A stretch of DNA of 64,000 nt, from the NCBI GenBank assembly GCA_039197065.1, contig JBCCUL010000011.1, positions 135,026-199,025 on the forward strand. The letters are read 5' to 3'. Position numbers and translations under genes: made by a program. Under the pieces are notes generated by a model. That model saw only the letters and a list, made by a program, of their open reading frames with translations. It was not told where the DNA came from and ran no database searches. This DNA comes from JANQPX01 sp039197065 (GTDB lineage Bacteria > Pseudomonadota > Alphaproteobacteria > Geminicoccales > Geminicoccaceae). Of this stretch, positions 45,439-54,493 are shown piece by piece. Within the stretch, counting starts at the first letter, position 1; each line of letters begins with the position of its first letter.

Positions 45439-45753
45439 ATGATCGCGCTCATTTTTTCTATGAATTCAAATGACAGATTCGACCTCGTTTTATCGTCTCA
45501 TTTCCTGTTCCTGTACGATCATATATTCGATTTCGACTTCCATATCGATACAATGCAGGAAATGCTCAGGGTTGGGTCTGAGGTCCGTATTTTCCCACTG
45601 CTTGACCTCAGTGGTCGCTACTCTTCACTTGTTGACCCAGTTGCGGCCGGCATAACCGATCGAAATTTTCGGGTCTCTGTAGAAACCGTACCTTACGAGT
45701 TTCAACGAGGCGGAAATCAAATGATCCGGGTGCGCCAAACAAAAGAACGATGA
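45439..45753 (+). pseudogene. Truncated SAM-dependent methyltransferase, C-terminal fragment
   Basis: The 104-codon frame contains FDLVLSSHFLFLYDHIFDF, MLRVGSEVRIFPLLDLSG, and VETVPYEFQRGGNQMIRV. These are the late strands and C terminus of a class I methyltransferase family of about 220-250 aa. The SAM-binding GxGxG half is missing, and I could not find it in the AT-rich DNA upstream in any frame. The fragment itself is AT-richer than its neighbours, which suggests an imported gene that has decayed. Confidence 0.7.
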
Positions 45754-45798
45754 ATAGCTCTGCTTCCGGTCCAAGAGAAACTATGGAAAGCTAGGCTC

Positions 45799-46410
45799 AT
45801 GACCTTCGAGACGTTGTTGCTCTTTTCCATCGCCTTTGACGTCGCAGCTGTGGTTCCCGGACCTGGGGTCCTAGCCGTGGTCGCGAGGGCGCTTGGTTCG
45901 GGCTTCTGGCCAGCAATGCCGATGGCCGTTGGGATGGTCTTGGGCGACCTGATTTTCCTGACACTCGTTGCGCTTGGCCTGGCCGCGATCGCGCAACAGC
46001 TTGGCGGGTTCTTCGCCGTGGTCAAATTCACCGGTGCGGCCTACCTGATATATCTCGGATATCGGATGTGGACGGCTCCCACCGAACAGGCGGCGATCGC
46101 TCCGGCGGCGGCATCAGGGCCGCTCAAGATGGGAGCCTTAGGGCTTATGGTGACCCTGAGCAATCCCAAGACTGTGCTCTTCTTTCTTGCATTGCTGCCG
46201 ACGTTGATCGACATCAGGACGATCGATGTTACCTCTCTGATCGAACTCGGTATTATCATGGTGATCATCGATGTCGCCGTGTTGGCCGGCTACGCTGCGG
46301 CAGCAGCACGCACACGGCTTCTGTTCCTGTCGTCGCACCTACGCCAGAGGCTCAACCGCTGCGCGGGGGCAACCTTGATAAGCGCTGGCGGCGCCGTCGC
46401 GACAAGCTGA
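45799..46410 (+). CDS. LysE/RhtB-family amino acid exporter
   Basis: A 203-aa membrane protein with about six helices. The N-terminal PGPGVLAVVARALGSG is the LysE signature, and LMVTLSNPKTVLFFLALLP is the conserved central segment. It exports amino acids or derivatives; the substrate is not predictable. It stands alone, converging on the prpE operon with 115 bp between stops. Confidence 0.88.
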   Translation: MTFETLLLFSIAFDVAAVVPGPGVLAVVARALGSGFWPAMPMAVGMVLGDLIFLTLVALGLAAIAQQLGGFFAVVKFTGAAYLIYLGYRMWTAPTEQAAIAPAAASGPLKMGALGLMVTLSNPKTVLFFLALLPTLIDIRTIDVTSLIELGIIMVIIDVAVLAGYAAAAARTRLLFLSSHLRQRLNRCAGATLISAGGAVATS

Positions 46411-46488
46411 TCGCCGCTTGTTTCCACCTTGGGTCAAAAGCAGTAGTTTTGACTACCCGAAACGATACCCACGAACCATCCTAAACTT

Positions 46489-46527
46489 GGCCGCATACCG
46501 TCTCGCCAGGCTCCGACGGTCCGAGTC
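46489..46527 (-). repeat. 39-bp 3'-end repeat, copy B
   Basis: GGCCGCATACC, 16 variable bases, ACGGTCCGAGTC on the plus strand. It overlaps the prpE stop codon (46526-46528) by two bases. Six bases beyond it a hairpin GTCCCG-TGT-CGGGAC (46534-46548) lies within the last prpE codons. Confidence 0.8.
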
Positions 46528-48433
46528 AACGCTGTCCCGTGTCGGGACCGTAGCCGAGGGATTGGAGACCCTCCCTGATTTCGTCAAGGATGGTGGGGTC
46601 GTCGATGGTGGCGGGGGTTTTGTAGGGTTCGTTATCGGCGATTTTGACCATGGTGGCGCGGAGGATTTTGCCGGAGCGGGTTTTGGGGAGGCGGTCGACG
46701 ATGGCGACGAGTTTGAAGGCGGCGACGGGGCCGATGTGTTCGCGGACGCGGCCGACGAGTTCTTTCTTGATCTCGTTGTGATCTTTGGTGCAGCCGGCGT
46801 TCAGGCAAACGAAGCCTAACGGGAGCTGGCCCTTGAGCTGGTCGATGACGCCGATGACGGCGCATTCGGCGACGTCTGGGTGGCCGGCGAGCACTTCTTC
46901 CATGCCGCCTGTGGAGAGGCGGTGGCCTGCGACATTGATGACGTCGTCGGTGCGCGCCATGATCGAGATGTAGCCGTCCTCGTCCTTGATGCCGGCATCA
47001 CCGGTTTCGTAGTAGCCGGGGAAGGTGGCGAGGTAGGAGCGGACGAAGCGTTCGTCGGCGTTCCAAAGCGTCGGCAGCGTGCCGGGCGGAAGCGGCAGCT
47101 TGATGGCGATCGCGCCCAGTTCGCCGGGGCTGACCTCGTTACCGCCATCATCAAGGATGCGGATGTCGTAGCCGGGCATGGCGACGGTGGGTGAGCCGAG
47201 CTTGACGGGCATAAGCTCGATGCCGACAGGGTTGGCAGCGATCGAAAAGCCGGTTTCGGTCTGCCACCAGTGATCGATCACCGGCACGCCCAGCTGTTCC
47301 TGCGCCCATTCGATAGTGTCGGGATCGGCGCGTTCGCCGGCGAGGAACAGTGTCTTCAGGCAGCTGAGGTCGTACTTCTTCACGAACTCGCCGTGCTGGT
47401 CCTCTCTCTTGATGGCCCGAAACGCGGTGGGGGCAGTGAACAGGACTTTGACATTGTGCTCCGAGATCACCCGCCAGAAGGTGCCGGCGTCGGGCGTCCC
47501 CACGGGCTTGCCTTCGAACACGATCGTTGTGCAGCCGTAGATCAGCGGCGCGTAGGTGATGTAGCTGTGGCCGACGACCCAGCCAACGTCGGAGGCGGCC
47601 CAGTAGACGTCGCCGGGCTGGACGCCATAGATGTTCGACATGGTCCAGTTAAGCGCGACCATGTGGCCGGCGTTTGGGCGGACCACGCCCTTGGGCTGGC
47701 CGGTGGTGCCGGAGGTGTAGAGGATGTACAGCGGGTCGGCGCCGCCGACGGAGACACAGGCGGCGGGCTCGACGCCTTGCTGGGCAACAAACCATTCGAT
47801 GTCGCGGCCTTCGATGAGCTCGGCCGGCGATTGTTCCCGCTGGAACATAAGGGTGAAGTCGGGCTTGTGCTCGGCAAGGTCGATCGCGCCATCCAGCATC
47901 GGCTTGTAGGCGACGACGCGGCCGGGCTCGATGCCGCAGGAGGCGGCAATCATCGCTTTGGGCTTGGCGTCGTCGATGCGCACGGCCAGTTCATTCGCAG
48001 CGAAACCGCCGAAGACGACCGAGTGGATCGCGCCGATGCGCGCGCAGGCAAGCATGGCGACGACCGTCTCGGGGATCATCGGCATGTAGATGATGACGCG
48101 ATCGCCCTTCTCGATACCGCGAGCTTTGAGGGCGCCGCCGAGCCTGGCGACTAGATCCTTCAGCTCGGTGTAAGTGATCGTTCGTTTGGTGTCGGTGACC
48201 GGGCTGTCATAGATGATCGCTGCCTGATCGCCGCGGCCGGCTTCGACATGACGATCAACCGCGTTCCAGCAGGTGTTGCATTCGGCGTCCGCGAACCAGC
48301 GATAGAAGGGCGGGTTCGCATCGTCGAGGGCCTTGGTCGGCGGCTTGATCCAATCGATCGCCTCGGCCTGCTTCATCCAGAAGGCTTCTGGGTCCTCCTG
48401 CCAGGATTTGTAGACCTCGGCGTACGTCGTCAT
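46526..48433 (-). CDS. prpE: Propionyl-CoA synthetase (acyl-CoA synthetase)
   Basis: A 635-aa adenylate-forming enzyme that activates propionate with CoA and ATP. The P-loop YTSGTTGQPKGVVR, WWQTETGFSI and the C-terminal catalytic lysine in KTRSGKILRATM are clear. Its length and its place in this operon favour PrpE over acetyl-CoA synthetase. It lies 19 bp after methylmalonyl-CoA mutase and is the last gene of the operon. Its final codons form a hairpin that belongs to repeat copy B. Confidence 0.92.
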   Translation of the reverse strand: MTTYAEVYKSWQEDPEAFWMKQAEAIDWIKPPTKALDDANPPFYRWFADAECNTCWNAVDRHVEAGRGDQAAIIYDSPVTDTKRTITYTELKDLVARLGGALKARGIEKGDRVIIYMPMIPETVVAMLACARIGAIHSVVFGGFAANELAVRIDDAKPKAMIAASCGIEPGRVVAYKPMLDGAIDLAEHKPDFTLMFQREQSPAELIEGRDIEWFVAQQGVEPAACVSVGGADPLYILYTSGTTGQPKGVVRPNAGHMVALNWTMSNIYGVQPGDVYWAASDVGWVVGHSYITYAPLIYGCTTIVFEGKPVGTPDAGTFWRVISEHNVKVLFTAPTAFRAIKREDQHGEFVKKYDLSCLKTLFLAGERADPDTIEWAQEQLGVPVIDHWWQTETGFSIAANPVGIELMPVKLGSPTVAMPGYDIRILDDGGNEVSPGELGAIAIKLPLPPGTLPTLWNADERFVRSYLATFPGYYETGDAGIKDEDGYISIMARTDDVINVAGHRLSTGGMEEVLAGHPDVAECAVIGVIDQLKGQLPLGFVCLNAGCTKDHNEIKKELVGRVREHIGPVAAFKLVAIVDRLPKTRSGKILRATMVKIADNEPYKTPATIDDPTILDEIREGLQSLGYGPDTGQR

Positions 48434-48452
48434 ATCGTTCTTCCTGAAGCTC

Positions 48453-50603
48453 TTACTTGTTTAGCGTCTGGCCGTTGGCCAGGAGGTCGAGCACGGCGTC
48501 GACAGCGCTTAGAATGTTGGTGCCTGGGCCAAAGATCGCGCCGACGCCAGCTTCTGTCAAAAAGTCGTAGTCCTGCCGCGGGATGACGCCGCCGCAGACG
48601 ACGTGGATATCGTCGCCGTCTTGCTCCTTGAGCGCCTGAATCAAGAGCGGCGCTAGCGTCTTGTGGCCGGCGGCCTGGGAGGAGACGCCGACGACGTGCA
48701 CATCGTTTTCGATCGCCTGACGCGCGACCTCCTCCGGTGTCTGGAAGAGCGGGCCGATGTCGACGTCGAAGCCCATATCGGCGAAGGCCGTGGCGATCAC
48801 CTTGGAGCCGCGGTCATGGCCGTCCTGACCCATCTTAGCCACGAGAATGCGCGGCCGTCGGCCTTCGTGCTCGGCGAACGCGTCGACGCGTTTTCTGATA
48901 GCAGCGAACTGCTCGTCCTCGTCGAACATCGCGCCGAACACGCCGGAGACGGCCTGCACCTCGGCGCGGTGGCGGCCGAAGACCTTTTCCATGGCCATGG
49001 CGATCTCGCCAACGGTGGCGCGGGCACGGGCGGCATCGACGGCGCCCGCTAGAAGATTGCCCTCGCCTGTCTCGGCCATTTTTGTCAGGGCATCGAGCGC
49101 CTGCCGACAGGCGCTGGCATCACGTTCCGCGCGCGTGCGTTCGATGCGCGCGATCTGCGCTTCGCGCACGGCGGTGTTGTCGATCTCGAGGGTCTGGATG
49201 TCGTCTTCCTGCTCAGGACGGTATTTGTTGACGCCGACGATCACCTCCTCGCCGCGATCGATGCGCGCCTGGCGGCGGGTCGCCGCTTCCTCGATGCGGA
49301 GCTTGGGCATGCCGGAGGCGACGGCCTTGGTCATGCCGCCCAGTTCATCCACTTCTTCGATCAGCGCCCAGGCTTCCTTCGCGAGTTCATCGGTGAGCGC
49401 CTCGACATAATAAGAGCCGGCGAGCGGGTCGATGACGTTGGTGACGCCGGTCTCGTGCTGAAGGATGAGCTGGGTGTTTCTCGCGATGCGCGCGGAGAAC
49501 TCGGTGGGCAGCGCGATCGCTTCGTCGAAGCTGTTGGTGTGCAGGGACTGGGTACCGCCGAGGGCTGCGGACATCGCTTCGAAGGCGGTGCGCACAACGT
49601 TGTTGTAGGGATCCTGCTCCTGGAGAGACACGCCTGACGTCTGGCAGTGTGTCCGAAGCATGGAGCTTTCCGGCTTCTTCGGATCGAACTCGGCCATGAT
49701 CCGATGCCAGAGCAAGCGTGCTGCTCGTAACTTCGCCGCCTCCATAAAGAAATTCATGCCGATGCAGAAGAAGAAGGAGAGGCGCGGCGCGAAGGCATCG
49801 ACATCCAGGCCCTTCGCGAGCGCGGCTTTTACATATTCCTTGCCGTCCGCAAGCGTGAACGCGAGTTCCTGCACCAGCGTCGCGCCCGCCTCCTGCATGT
49901 GATAGCCAGAGATCGAGATCGAGTTGAAGCGCGGCATGTGCTCTGCGGTGTAGCCGATGATGTCGGCGACGATGCGCATCGAGGGTTCGGGCGGGTAGAT
50001 GTAGGTGTTCCGCACCATGAACTCTTTCAGGATGTCGTTCTGGATCGTGCCTGAGAGCTTCTCGGCAGGAACGCCCTGTTCCTCGCCGGCGACGATGAAG
50101 TTCGCGAGCACAGGAATGACCGCGCCGTTCATGGTCATGGAGACGGACATCTGATCGAGTGGAATGCCGTCGAACAGGATCTTCATGTCCTCGACGCTGT
50201 CGATCGCCACACCGGCCTTGCCTACATCGCCGACCACGCGCGGGTGGTCGCTGTCATAGCCGCGATGGGTGGCGAGATCGAAGGCGACGGAGAGGCCTTT
50301 TTGACCGCCCGCCAGCCCTTTTCGGTAGAACGCGTTGCTCTCTTCTGCGGTCGAAAAACCGGCATATTGGCGGATGGTCCAGGGGCGGCCGGCATACATG
50401 GTGGAGCGCGGCCCGCGCAGATAGGGCGCTTCACCTGGGAGGTTTTCCAAATGGTCGATGCCGCCAAGATCTGCGGACGTGTAGAGCGGCTTGACGGCGA
50501 TGCCTTCGGGTGTTTGCCAAACGAGGTCGTCCGGCGAACGGCCCTTCCCTTCCTTCGTCGCCCGTTCCCGCCACGCATCGAGAGCTTTTTTTTGATCCGA
50601 CAT
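48453..50603 (-). CDS. scpA: Methylmalonyl-CoA mutase
   Basis: About 716 aa in one chain. The catalytic barrel covers residues 1-560 with SLHTNSFDEAIALPTEFSAR and DPLAGSYYVE. The C-terminal B12 domain has the cobalt-ligand motif DGHDRG near residue 596. It converts (R)-methylmalonyl-CoA to succinyl-CoA using adenosylcobalamin, which the 7-27 kb cluster should supply. ATG 50603 has GAGG eight bases upstream; a GTG four codons earlier overlaps the pccA stop. No MeaB chaperone or epimerase gene is adjacent. Confidence 0.96.
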   Translation of the reverse strand: MSDQKKALDAWRERATKEGKGRSPDDLVWQTPEGIAVKPLYTSADLGGIDHLENLPGEAPYLRGPRSTMYAGRPWTIRQYAGFSTAEESNAFYRKGLAGGQKGLSVAFDLATHRGYDSDHPRVVGDVGKAGVAIDSVEDMKILFDGIPLDQMSVSMTMNGAVIPVLANFIVAGEEQGVPAEKLSGTIQNDILKEFMVRNTYIYPPEPSMRIVADIIGYTAEHMPRFNSISISGYHMQEAGATLVQELAFTLADGKEYVKAALAKGLDVDAFAPRLSFFFCIGMNFFMEAAKLRAARLLWHRIMAEFDPKKPESSMLRTHCQTSGVSLQEQDPYNNVVRTAFEAMSAALGGTQSLHTNSFDEAIALPTEFSARIARNTQLILQHETGVTNVIDPLAGSYYVEALTDELAKEAWALIEEVDELGGMTKAVASGMPKLRIEEAATRRQARIDRGEEVIVGVNKYRPEQEDDIQTLEIDNTAVREAQIARIERTRAERDASACRQALDALTKMAETGEGNLLAGAVDAARARATVGEIAMAMEKVFGRHRAEVQAVSGVFGAMFDEDEQFAAIRKRVDAFAEHEGRRPRILVAKMGQDGHDRGSKVIATAFADMGFDVDIGPLFQTPEEVARQAIENDVHVVGVSSQAAGHKTLAPLLIQALKEQDGDDIHVVCGGVIPRQDYDFLTEAGVGAIFGPGTNILSAVDAVLDLLANGQTLNK

Positions 50604-50611
50604 GAGCGGCC

Positions 50612-52615
50612 TCACTCGAATTCCATGATGACAGCATCGACGGCCAGGCTTTCTCCCTCCTTGACCGGGATCAATTTGACCACCGCCTTGCGCTCGGCGC
50701 GAAGCACGTTTTCCATCTTCATCGCCTCGATCGTCGCGAGCGGCTGGCCGTCCTCGACCGTTTCGCCCTCCGCGACTGCGATCTGTCTCACCATACCCGG
50801 CATCGGACAGATCAGGAACTTGGAAAGATCGGGCTTGGGTTTCTCGATCATGTGACGGGCGAGTTCCGCCGCGCGCGGAGTTCGCACGATCACGTCGATC
50901 TCTGCGCCGCGATAGCGAAAACGCCAGCCCTCGGCGCGCGGCTTGACCTTAAGCGCCAAGGGATGGCCGTCGATCACGGCTTCGCAGAGCGTTTGTCCCG
51001 GAAGCCATTCGCAGGTGACCGGGCGGGCGGGACCGTCATTGATCGAGGCGACAAGACCGTCCTCGGTTCGATCCAGCGTGAGCGCAATTGCGTCTTTCTC
51101 GACTTTGACCACCCACACCTTGTGGATTGCGCGCTGGTGGTTGGAAAGTGCTCCTGAAATCTGCGCTTCGCGATGCTGGGCTGTATGGTGCATCGCGGCG
51201 GCGATCGCGGCGATCCGCTCGATCAGCTTCGACTCCAGCGCGACGCCCTCGAAGCCGTCCGGATACTCCTCGGCGATGAAGGCCGTGCTGATCTCACCGG
51301 ACTGCCAGCGCGGATGATCCATGACGGCCTGAAGGAACGGGATGTTGTGCCCGATGCCGTCGATCTCGAACCGATCGAGCGCATCCCGCATCTTGTCGAT
51401 CGCGGCGGGACGGTCCCGCCCCCAGGTGCAGAGCTTGGCGATCATCGGATCATAGAACATCGAGATCTCGCCGCCCTCTTCGACACCGGTGTCGTTCCTG
51501 ATGACGCGCCCTTCGGCGTCGACGCCCTCGGCCGGCGGCTGGTAGGTAGTAAGCCTGCCGATGGAGGGAAGGAAGTTGCGGTAGGGATCTTCGGCGTAGA
51601 TGCGGCTTTCGATCGCCCAGCCATCGATCTTGACGTCATCCTGGCTGATCGAGAGCGACTCGCCGGCCGCGACCTTGATCATCTCCTCCACGAGATCGAC
51701 TGATGTGATCAGCTCAGTTACGGGGTGCTCCACTTGGAGGCGCGTGTTCATTTCGAGGAAGTAGAAGTTGCGATCCGCGTCGACGATGAATTCGACCGTG
51801 CCGGCGGAGTGGTAGCCGACGGCATTGGCGAGCGCCACGGCCTGCTCGCCCATGCTGCGGCGTGTAGCTTCGTCGAGAAACGGCGACGGCGCTTCTTCGA
51901 TCACCTTCTGATTACGTCGCTGGATCGAACATTCGCGTTCGTTCAAATAAACGCACCGGCCGTGCTTGTCCCCAAGCACTTGGATTTCGATGTGGCGGGG
52001 GTTGGTGACGAATTTTTCGATGAAGATGCGATCGTCGCCGAAACTGGAGGCCGCTTCCGACTTCGAGCGCTCGAAGCCTTCCCTCGCCTCCTCGTCGTCA
52101 TAGGCGATGCGCATGCCCTTGCCGCCGCCGCCAGCGGACGCCTTGATCATGACGGGATAGCCGATCTCCCGTGAGATCTTCGCCGCCTCCTCGGCATCGG
52201 CGACCAGGCCCATATAGCCGGGGACGGTGGAAACGCCGGCCTCGGCGGCGATTTTTTTGGACGTGATCTTGTCCCCCATCGCCTCGATCGCGCCGACGGG
52301 CGGGCCGATGAAGGCGACGCCCTCGGCATCGAGCGCTTCGGCAAATTTGGGGTTTTCGGAGAGGAAGCCATAGCCTGGATGGACCGCCTCGGCGCCACTT
52401 TGCCGGATCGCGTTCATGATCTTGTCGATCACGATGTAGCTTTCGGCGGCGGGCGGCGGGCCGATATGGACGGCCTCGTCAGCCATGCGCACATGCACGG
52501 CATCGACATCCGCGTCGGAATAGACGGCGACGGTCTGGATGCCCATTTTCTTCGCCGACTTGATCACCCGGCAGGCGATTTCGCCACGGTTCGCAATCAG
52601 GATTTTTTTGAACAT
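50612..52615 (-). CDS. pccA: Propionyl-CoA carboxylase alpha subunit (biotin carboxylase plus biotin carrier)
   Basis: About 667 aa. The biotin carboxylase part has the ATP-grasp loop SAGGGGKGM, and EMNTRLQVEHPVTE. The C terminus carries the biotinylation site AMKM about 35 residues before the end. The middle BT domain that contacts PccB is also present. It carboxylates biotin with bicarbonate and ATP. ATG 52615 is chosen; a GTG precedes it directly. It ends eight bases before the mutase start. Confidence 0.95.
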   Translation of the reverse strand: MFKKILIANRGEIACRVIKSAKKMGIQTVAVYSDADVDAVHVRMADEAVHIGPPPAAESYIVIDKIMNAIRQSGAEAVHPGYGFLSENPKFAEALDAEGVAFIGPPVGAIEAMGDKITSKKIAAEAGVSTVPGYMGLVADAEEAAKISREIGYPVMIKASAGGGGKGMRIAYDDEEAREGFERSKSEAASSFGDDRIFIEKFVTNPRHIEIQVLGDKHGRCVYLNERECSIQRRNQKVIEEAPSPFLDEATRRSMGEQAVALANAVGYHSAGTVEFIVDADRNFYFLEMNTRLQVEHPVTELITSVDLVEEMIKVAAGESLSISQDDVKIDGWAIESRIYAEDPYRNFLPSIGRLTTYQPPAEGVDAEGRVIRNDTGVEEGGEISMFYDPMIAKLCTWGRDRPAAIDKMRDALDRFEIDGIGHNIPFLQAVMDHPRWQSGEISTAFIAEEYPDGFEGVALESKLIERIAAIAAAMHHTAQHREAQISGALSNHQRAIHKVWVVKVEKDAIALTLDRTEDGLVASINDGPARPVTCEWLPGQTLCEAVIDGHPLALKVKPRAEGWRFRYRGAEIDVIVRTPRAAELARHMIEKPKPDLSKFLICPMPGMVRQIAVAEGETVEDGQPLATIEAMKMENVLRAERKAVVKLIPVKEGESLAVDAVIMEFE

Positions 52616-52691
52616 CACGCCGTTCTCAATCTTCCATTCTCACTCTTCACCACTCACGCTTCTCCCAAACCGCACCAACGCCAACAAACCT

Positions 52692-52730
52692 GGCCGCATA
52701 CCTTCGACAGCGACACCAACGGTCCAAGTC
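52692..52730 (-). repeat. 39-bp 3'-end repeat, copy C
   Basis: GGCCGCATACC, 16 variable bases, ACGGTCCAAGTC, with one change from copies A and B. A hairpin GCCCCG-GGT-CGGGGC (52737-52751) lies six bases beyond it and touches the pccB stop. The whole sits in the 135-bp gap between pccB and pccA. Confidence 0.8.
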
Positions 52731-52750
52731 AACCCCGCCCCGGGTCGGGG

Positions 52751-54283
52751 CTAGAGGGGGATGTTGTCGTGTTTTTTCTTGGGGTTCTCGACCTGCTTAT
52801 TCCGAAGGGTGGCCAGCGCCGCGGCGATGCGCTTTCGGGTGCTGTGCGGCATGATCACATCGTCGATGAAGCCACGCTCGGCCGCAACGAAGGGATTGGC
52901 GAAACGGTCTTCGTAATCCTTGGTGCGTTTTGCGATCTTGTCGGGATCGTCCAGCTCCGAACGGTAGAGGATCTCGACCGCCCCTTTTGCGCCCATAACA
53001 GCGACTTCGGCGGTCGGCCAGGCATAGTTGATGTCGCCCCTCAGATGCTTCGAACTCATGACGACATAGGCGCCGCCATAGGCTTTTCGCGTGATGACGG
53101 TGATCTTCGGCACGGTCGCTTCGGAATAAGCGAAAAGTAGCTTTGCGCCATGCTTGATGATGCCGCCATATTCCTGTGCGGTGCCGGGCATGAAGCCGGG
53201 CACGTCGACGAAGGTGACGAGCGGGATGTTGAAGGCATCGCAGAAGCGGACGAAGCGCGCCGCTTTTCTGGAGCTGTCGATGTCAAGACAGCCGGCGAGC
53301 ACCATCGGCTGATTGGCAACCACGCCGACGGTCGAGCCTTCGATGCGGATGAAGCCGGTGATGATGTTCTTCGCAAACTCACCCTGAAGTTCGAAAAAAT
53401 CGCCCTCGTCGGCAACTTTGCCGATGAGTTCGTGCATGTCGTAGGGCTTGTTCGGATTGTCGGGCACCAGGCTGTCGAGCGAGGTTTCGATCCGGCCGGG
53501 CTCGTCGAAAAAGGGACGCACCGGTGGCTTTTCCTGACTGCTGAGCGGCAGGAAGTCGAAGAGGCGGCGCACCTGCACCAGGGTTTCGACATCGTTCTCG
53601 AAGGCGCCGTCCGCGACCGAGGATTTGGCAGTGTGGGTCGCCGCACCGCCGAGTTCTTCCTGCGTCACGATCTCGTTGGTGACCGTCTTCACCACTTCCG
53701 GGCCGGTGACGAACATGTAGGAGCTGTCCTTCACCATGAAGATGAAGTCGGTCATTGCGGGCGAGTAAACCGCACCACCGGCGCACGGCCCCATTATTAC
53801 CGAGATCTGCGGCACCACGCCGGAAGACGTCACGTTACGCAAGAAGACCTCTGCGTAACCGGCAAGCGAATCGACGCCTTCCTGGATGCGCGCACCGCCT
53901 GAGTCATTGAGGCCAATGACCGGCGCGCCGTTACGCACGGCCATGTCCATGACCTTGCAGATCTTCTGCGCGTGGGTCTCGGACAGCGAGCCGCCGAACA
54001 CGGTGAAGTCCTGGCTGAAGACATAGACCAGACGGCCGTTGATGGTCCCCTGCCCCGTCACCACGCCGTCGCCGGCGACGGTCTGATCCTCCATGCCGAA
54101 CTCTTTGCAGCGATGGGTGACGTAAAGATCGTGTTCCTCGAACGAGCCGTCATCCAACAAGAGCTCCAGTCGCTCTCGCGCCGTCAGGCGACCGCGCGCA
54201 TGCTGGCGTTCGATCCGTTTTTCGCCGCCGCCGAGATGTGCTTCGCGCTGACGGCTTTCAAGCTGTTCGAGAATATGTCTCAT
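52751..54283 (-). CDS. pccB: Propionyl-CoA carboxylase beta subunit (carboxyltransferase)
   Basis: A 510-aa carboxyltransferase with two crotonase-like halves. GGARIQEGVDSLAGY lies in the first, and FVDVPGFMPGTAQEYGGIIKHGAK and KAYGGAYVVMSSKHL in the second, as in biotin-dependent acyl-CoA carboxylases. It transfers the carboxyl group from biotin to propionyl-CoA. It is the first gene of the pccB-pccA-scpA-prpE operon. The gap to pccA carries repeat copy C, so partial termination or processing there is possible. Confidence 0.95.
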   Translation of the reverse strand: MRHILEQLESRQREAHLGGGEKRIERQHARGRLTARERLELLLDDGSFEEHDLYVTHRCKEFGMEDQTVAGDGVVTGQGTINGRLVYVFSQDFTVFGGSLSETHAQKICKVMDMAVRNGAPVIGLNDSGGARIQEGVDSLAGYAEVFLRNVTSSGVVPQISVIMGPCAGGAVYSPAMTDFIFMVKDSSYMFVTGPEVVKTVTNEIVTQEELGGAATHTAKSSVADGAFENDVETLVQVRRLFDFLPLSSQEKPPVRPFFDEPGRIETSLDSLVPDNPNKPYDMHELIGKVADEGDFFELQGEFAKNIITGFIRIEGSTVGVVANQPMVLAGCLDIDSSRKAARFVRFCDAFNIPLVTFVDVPGFMPGTAQEYGGIIKHGAKLLFAYSEATVPKITVITRKAYGGAYVVMSSKHLRGDINYAWPTAEVAVMGAKGAVEILYRSELDDPDKIAKRTKDYEDRFANPFVAAERGFIDDVIMPHSTRKRIAAALATLRNKQVENPKKKHDNIPL

Positions 54284-54314
54284 GATCCCCTGGCTCTCGC
54301 ATCCTCAAAAAGCG

Positions 54315-54329
54315 GCGTTTCCGAAACGC
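54315..54329. promoter_or_regulatory. Inverted repeat upstream of pccB
   Basis: GCGTTTCCGAAACGC has seven-base arms around one base, 32 bp before the pccB ATG. A TTGACA on the minus strand lies about 25 bp further upstream (54353-54358), but without a clear -10. It could be an operator for the propionate operon. Confidence 0.35.
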
Positions 54330-54493
54330 GGTGACAGTCGCCTTCTTCTAATTGTCAATAACTACCATAGGCGAACGAACGGAAGGCCGGAAGGCTAAAC
54401 CATTGGTATTGTTGCCGCAGGCCAAACACCCAAAATGCTCAACTGACGCGATTGTTTTTGTTCATGAAGTGACGGTTTTGTGATAGCAACGCC

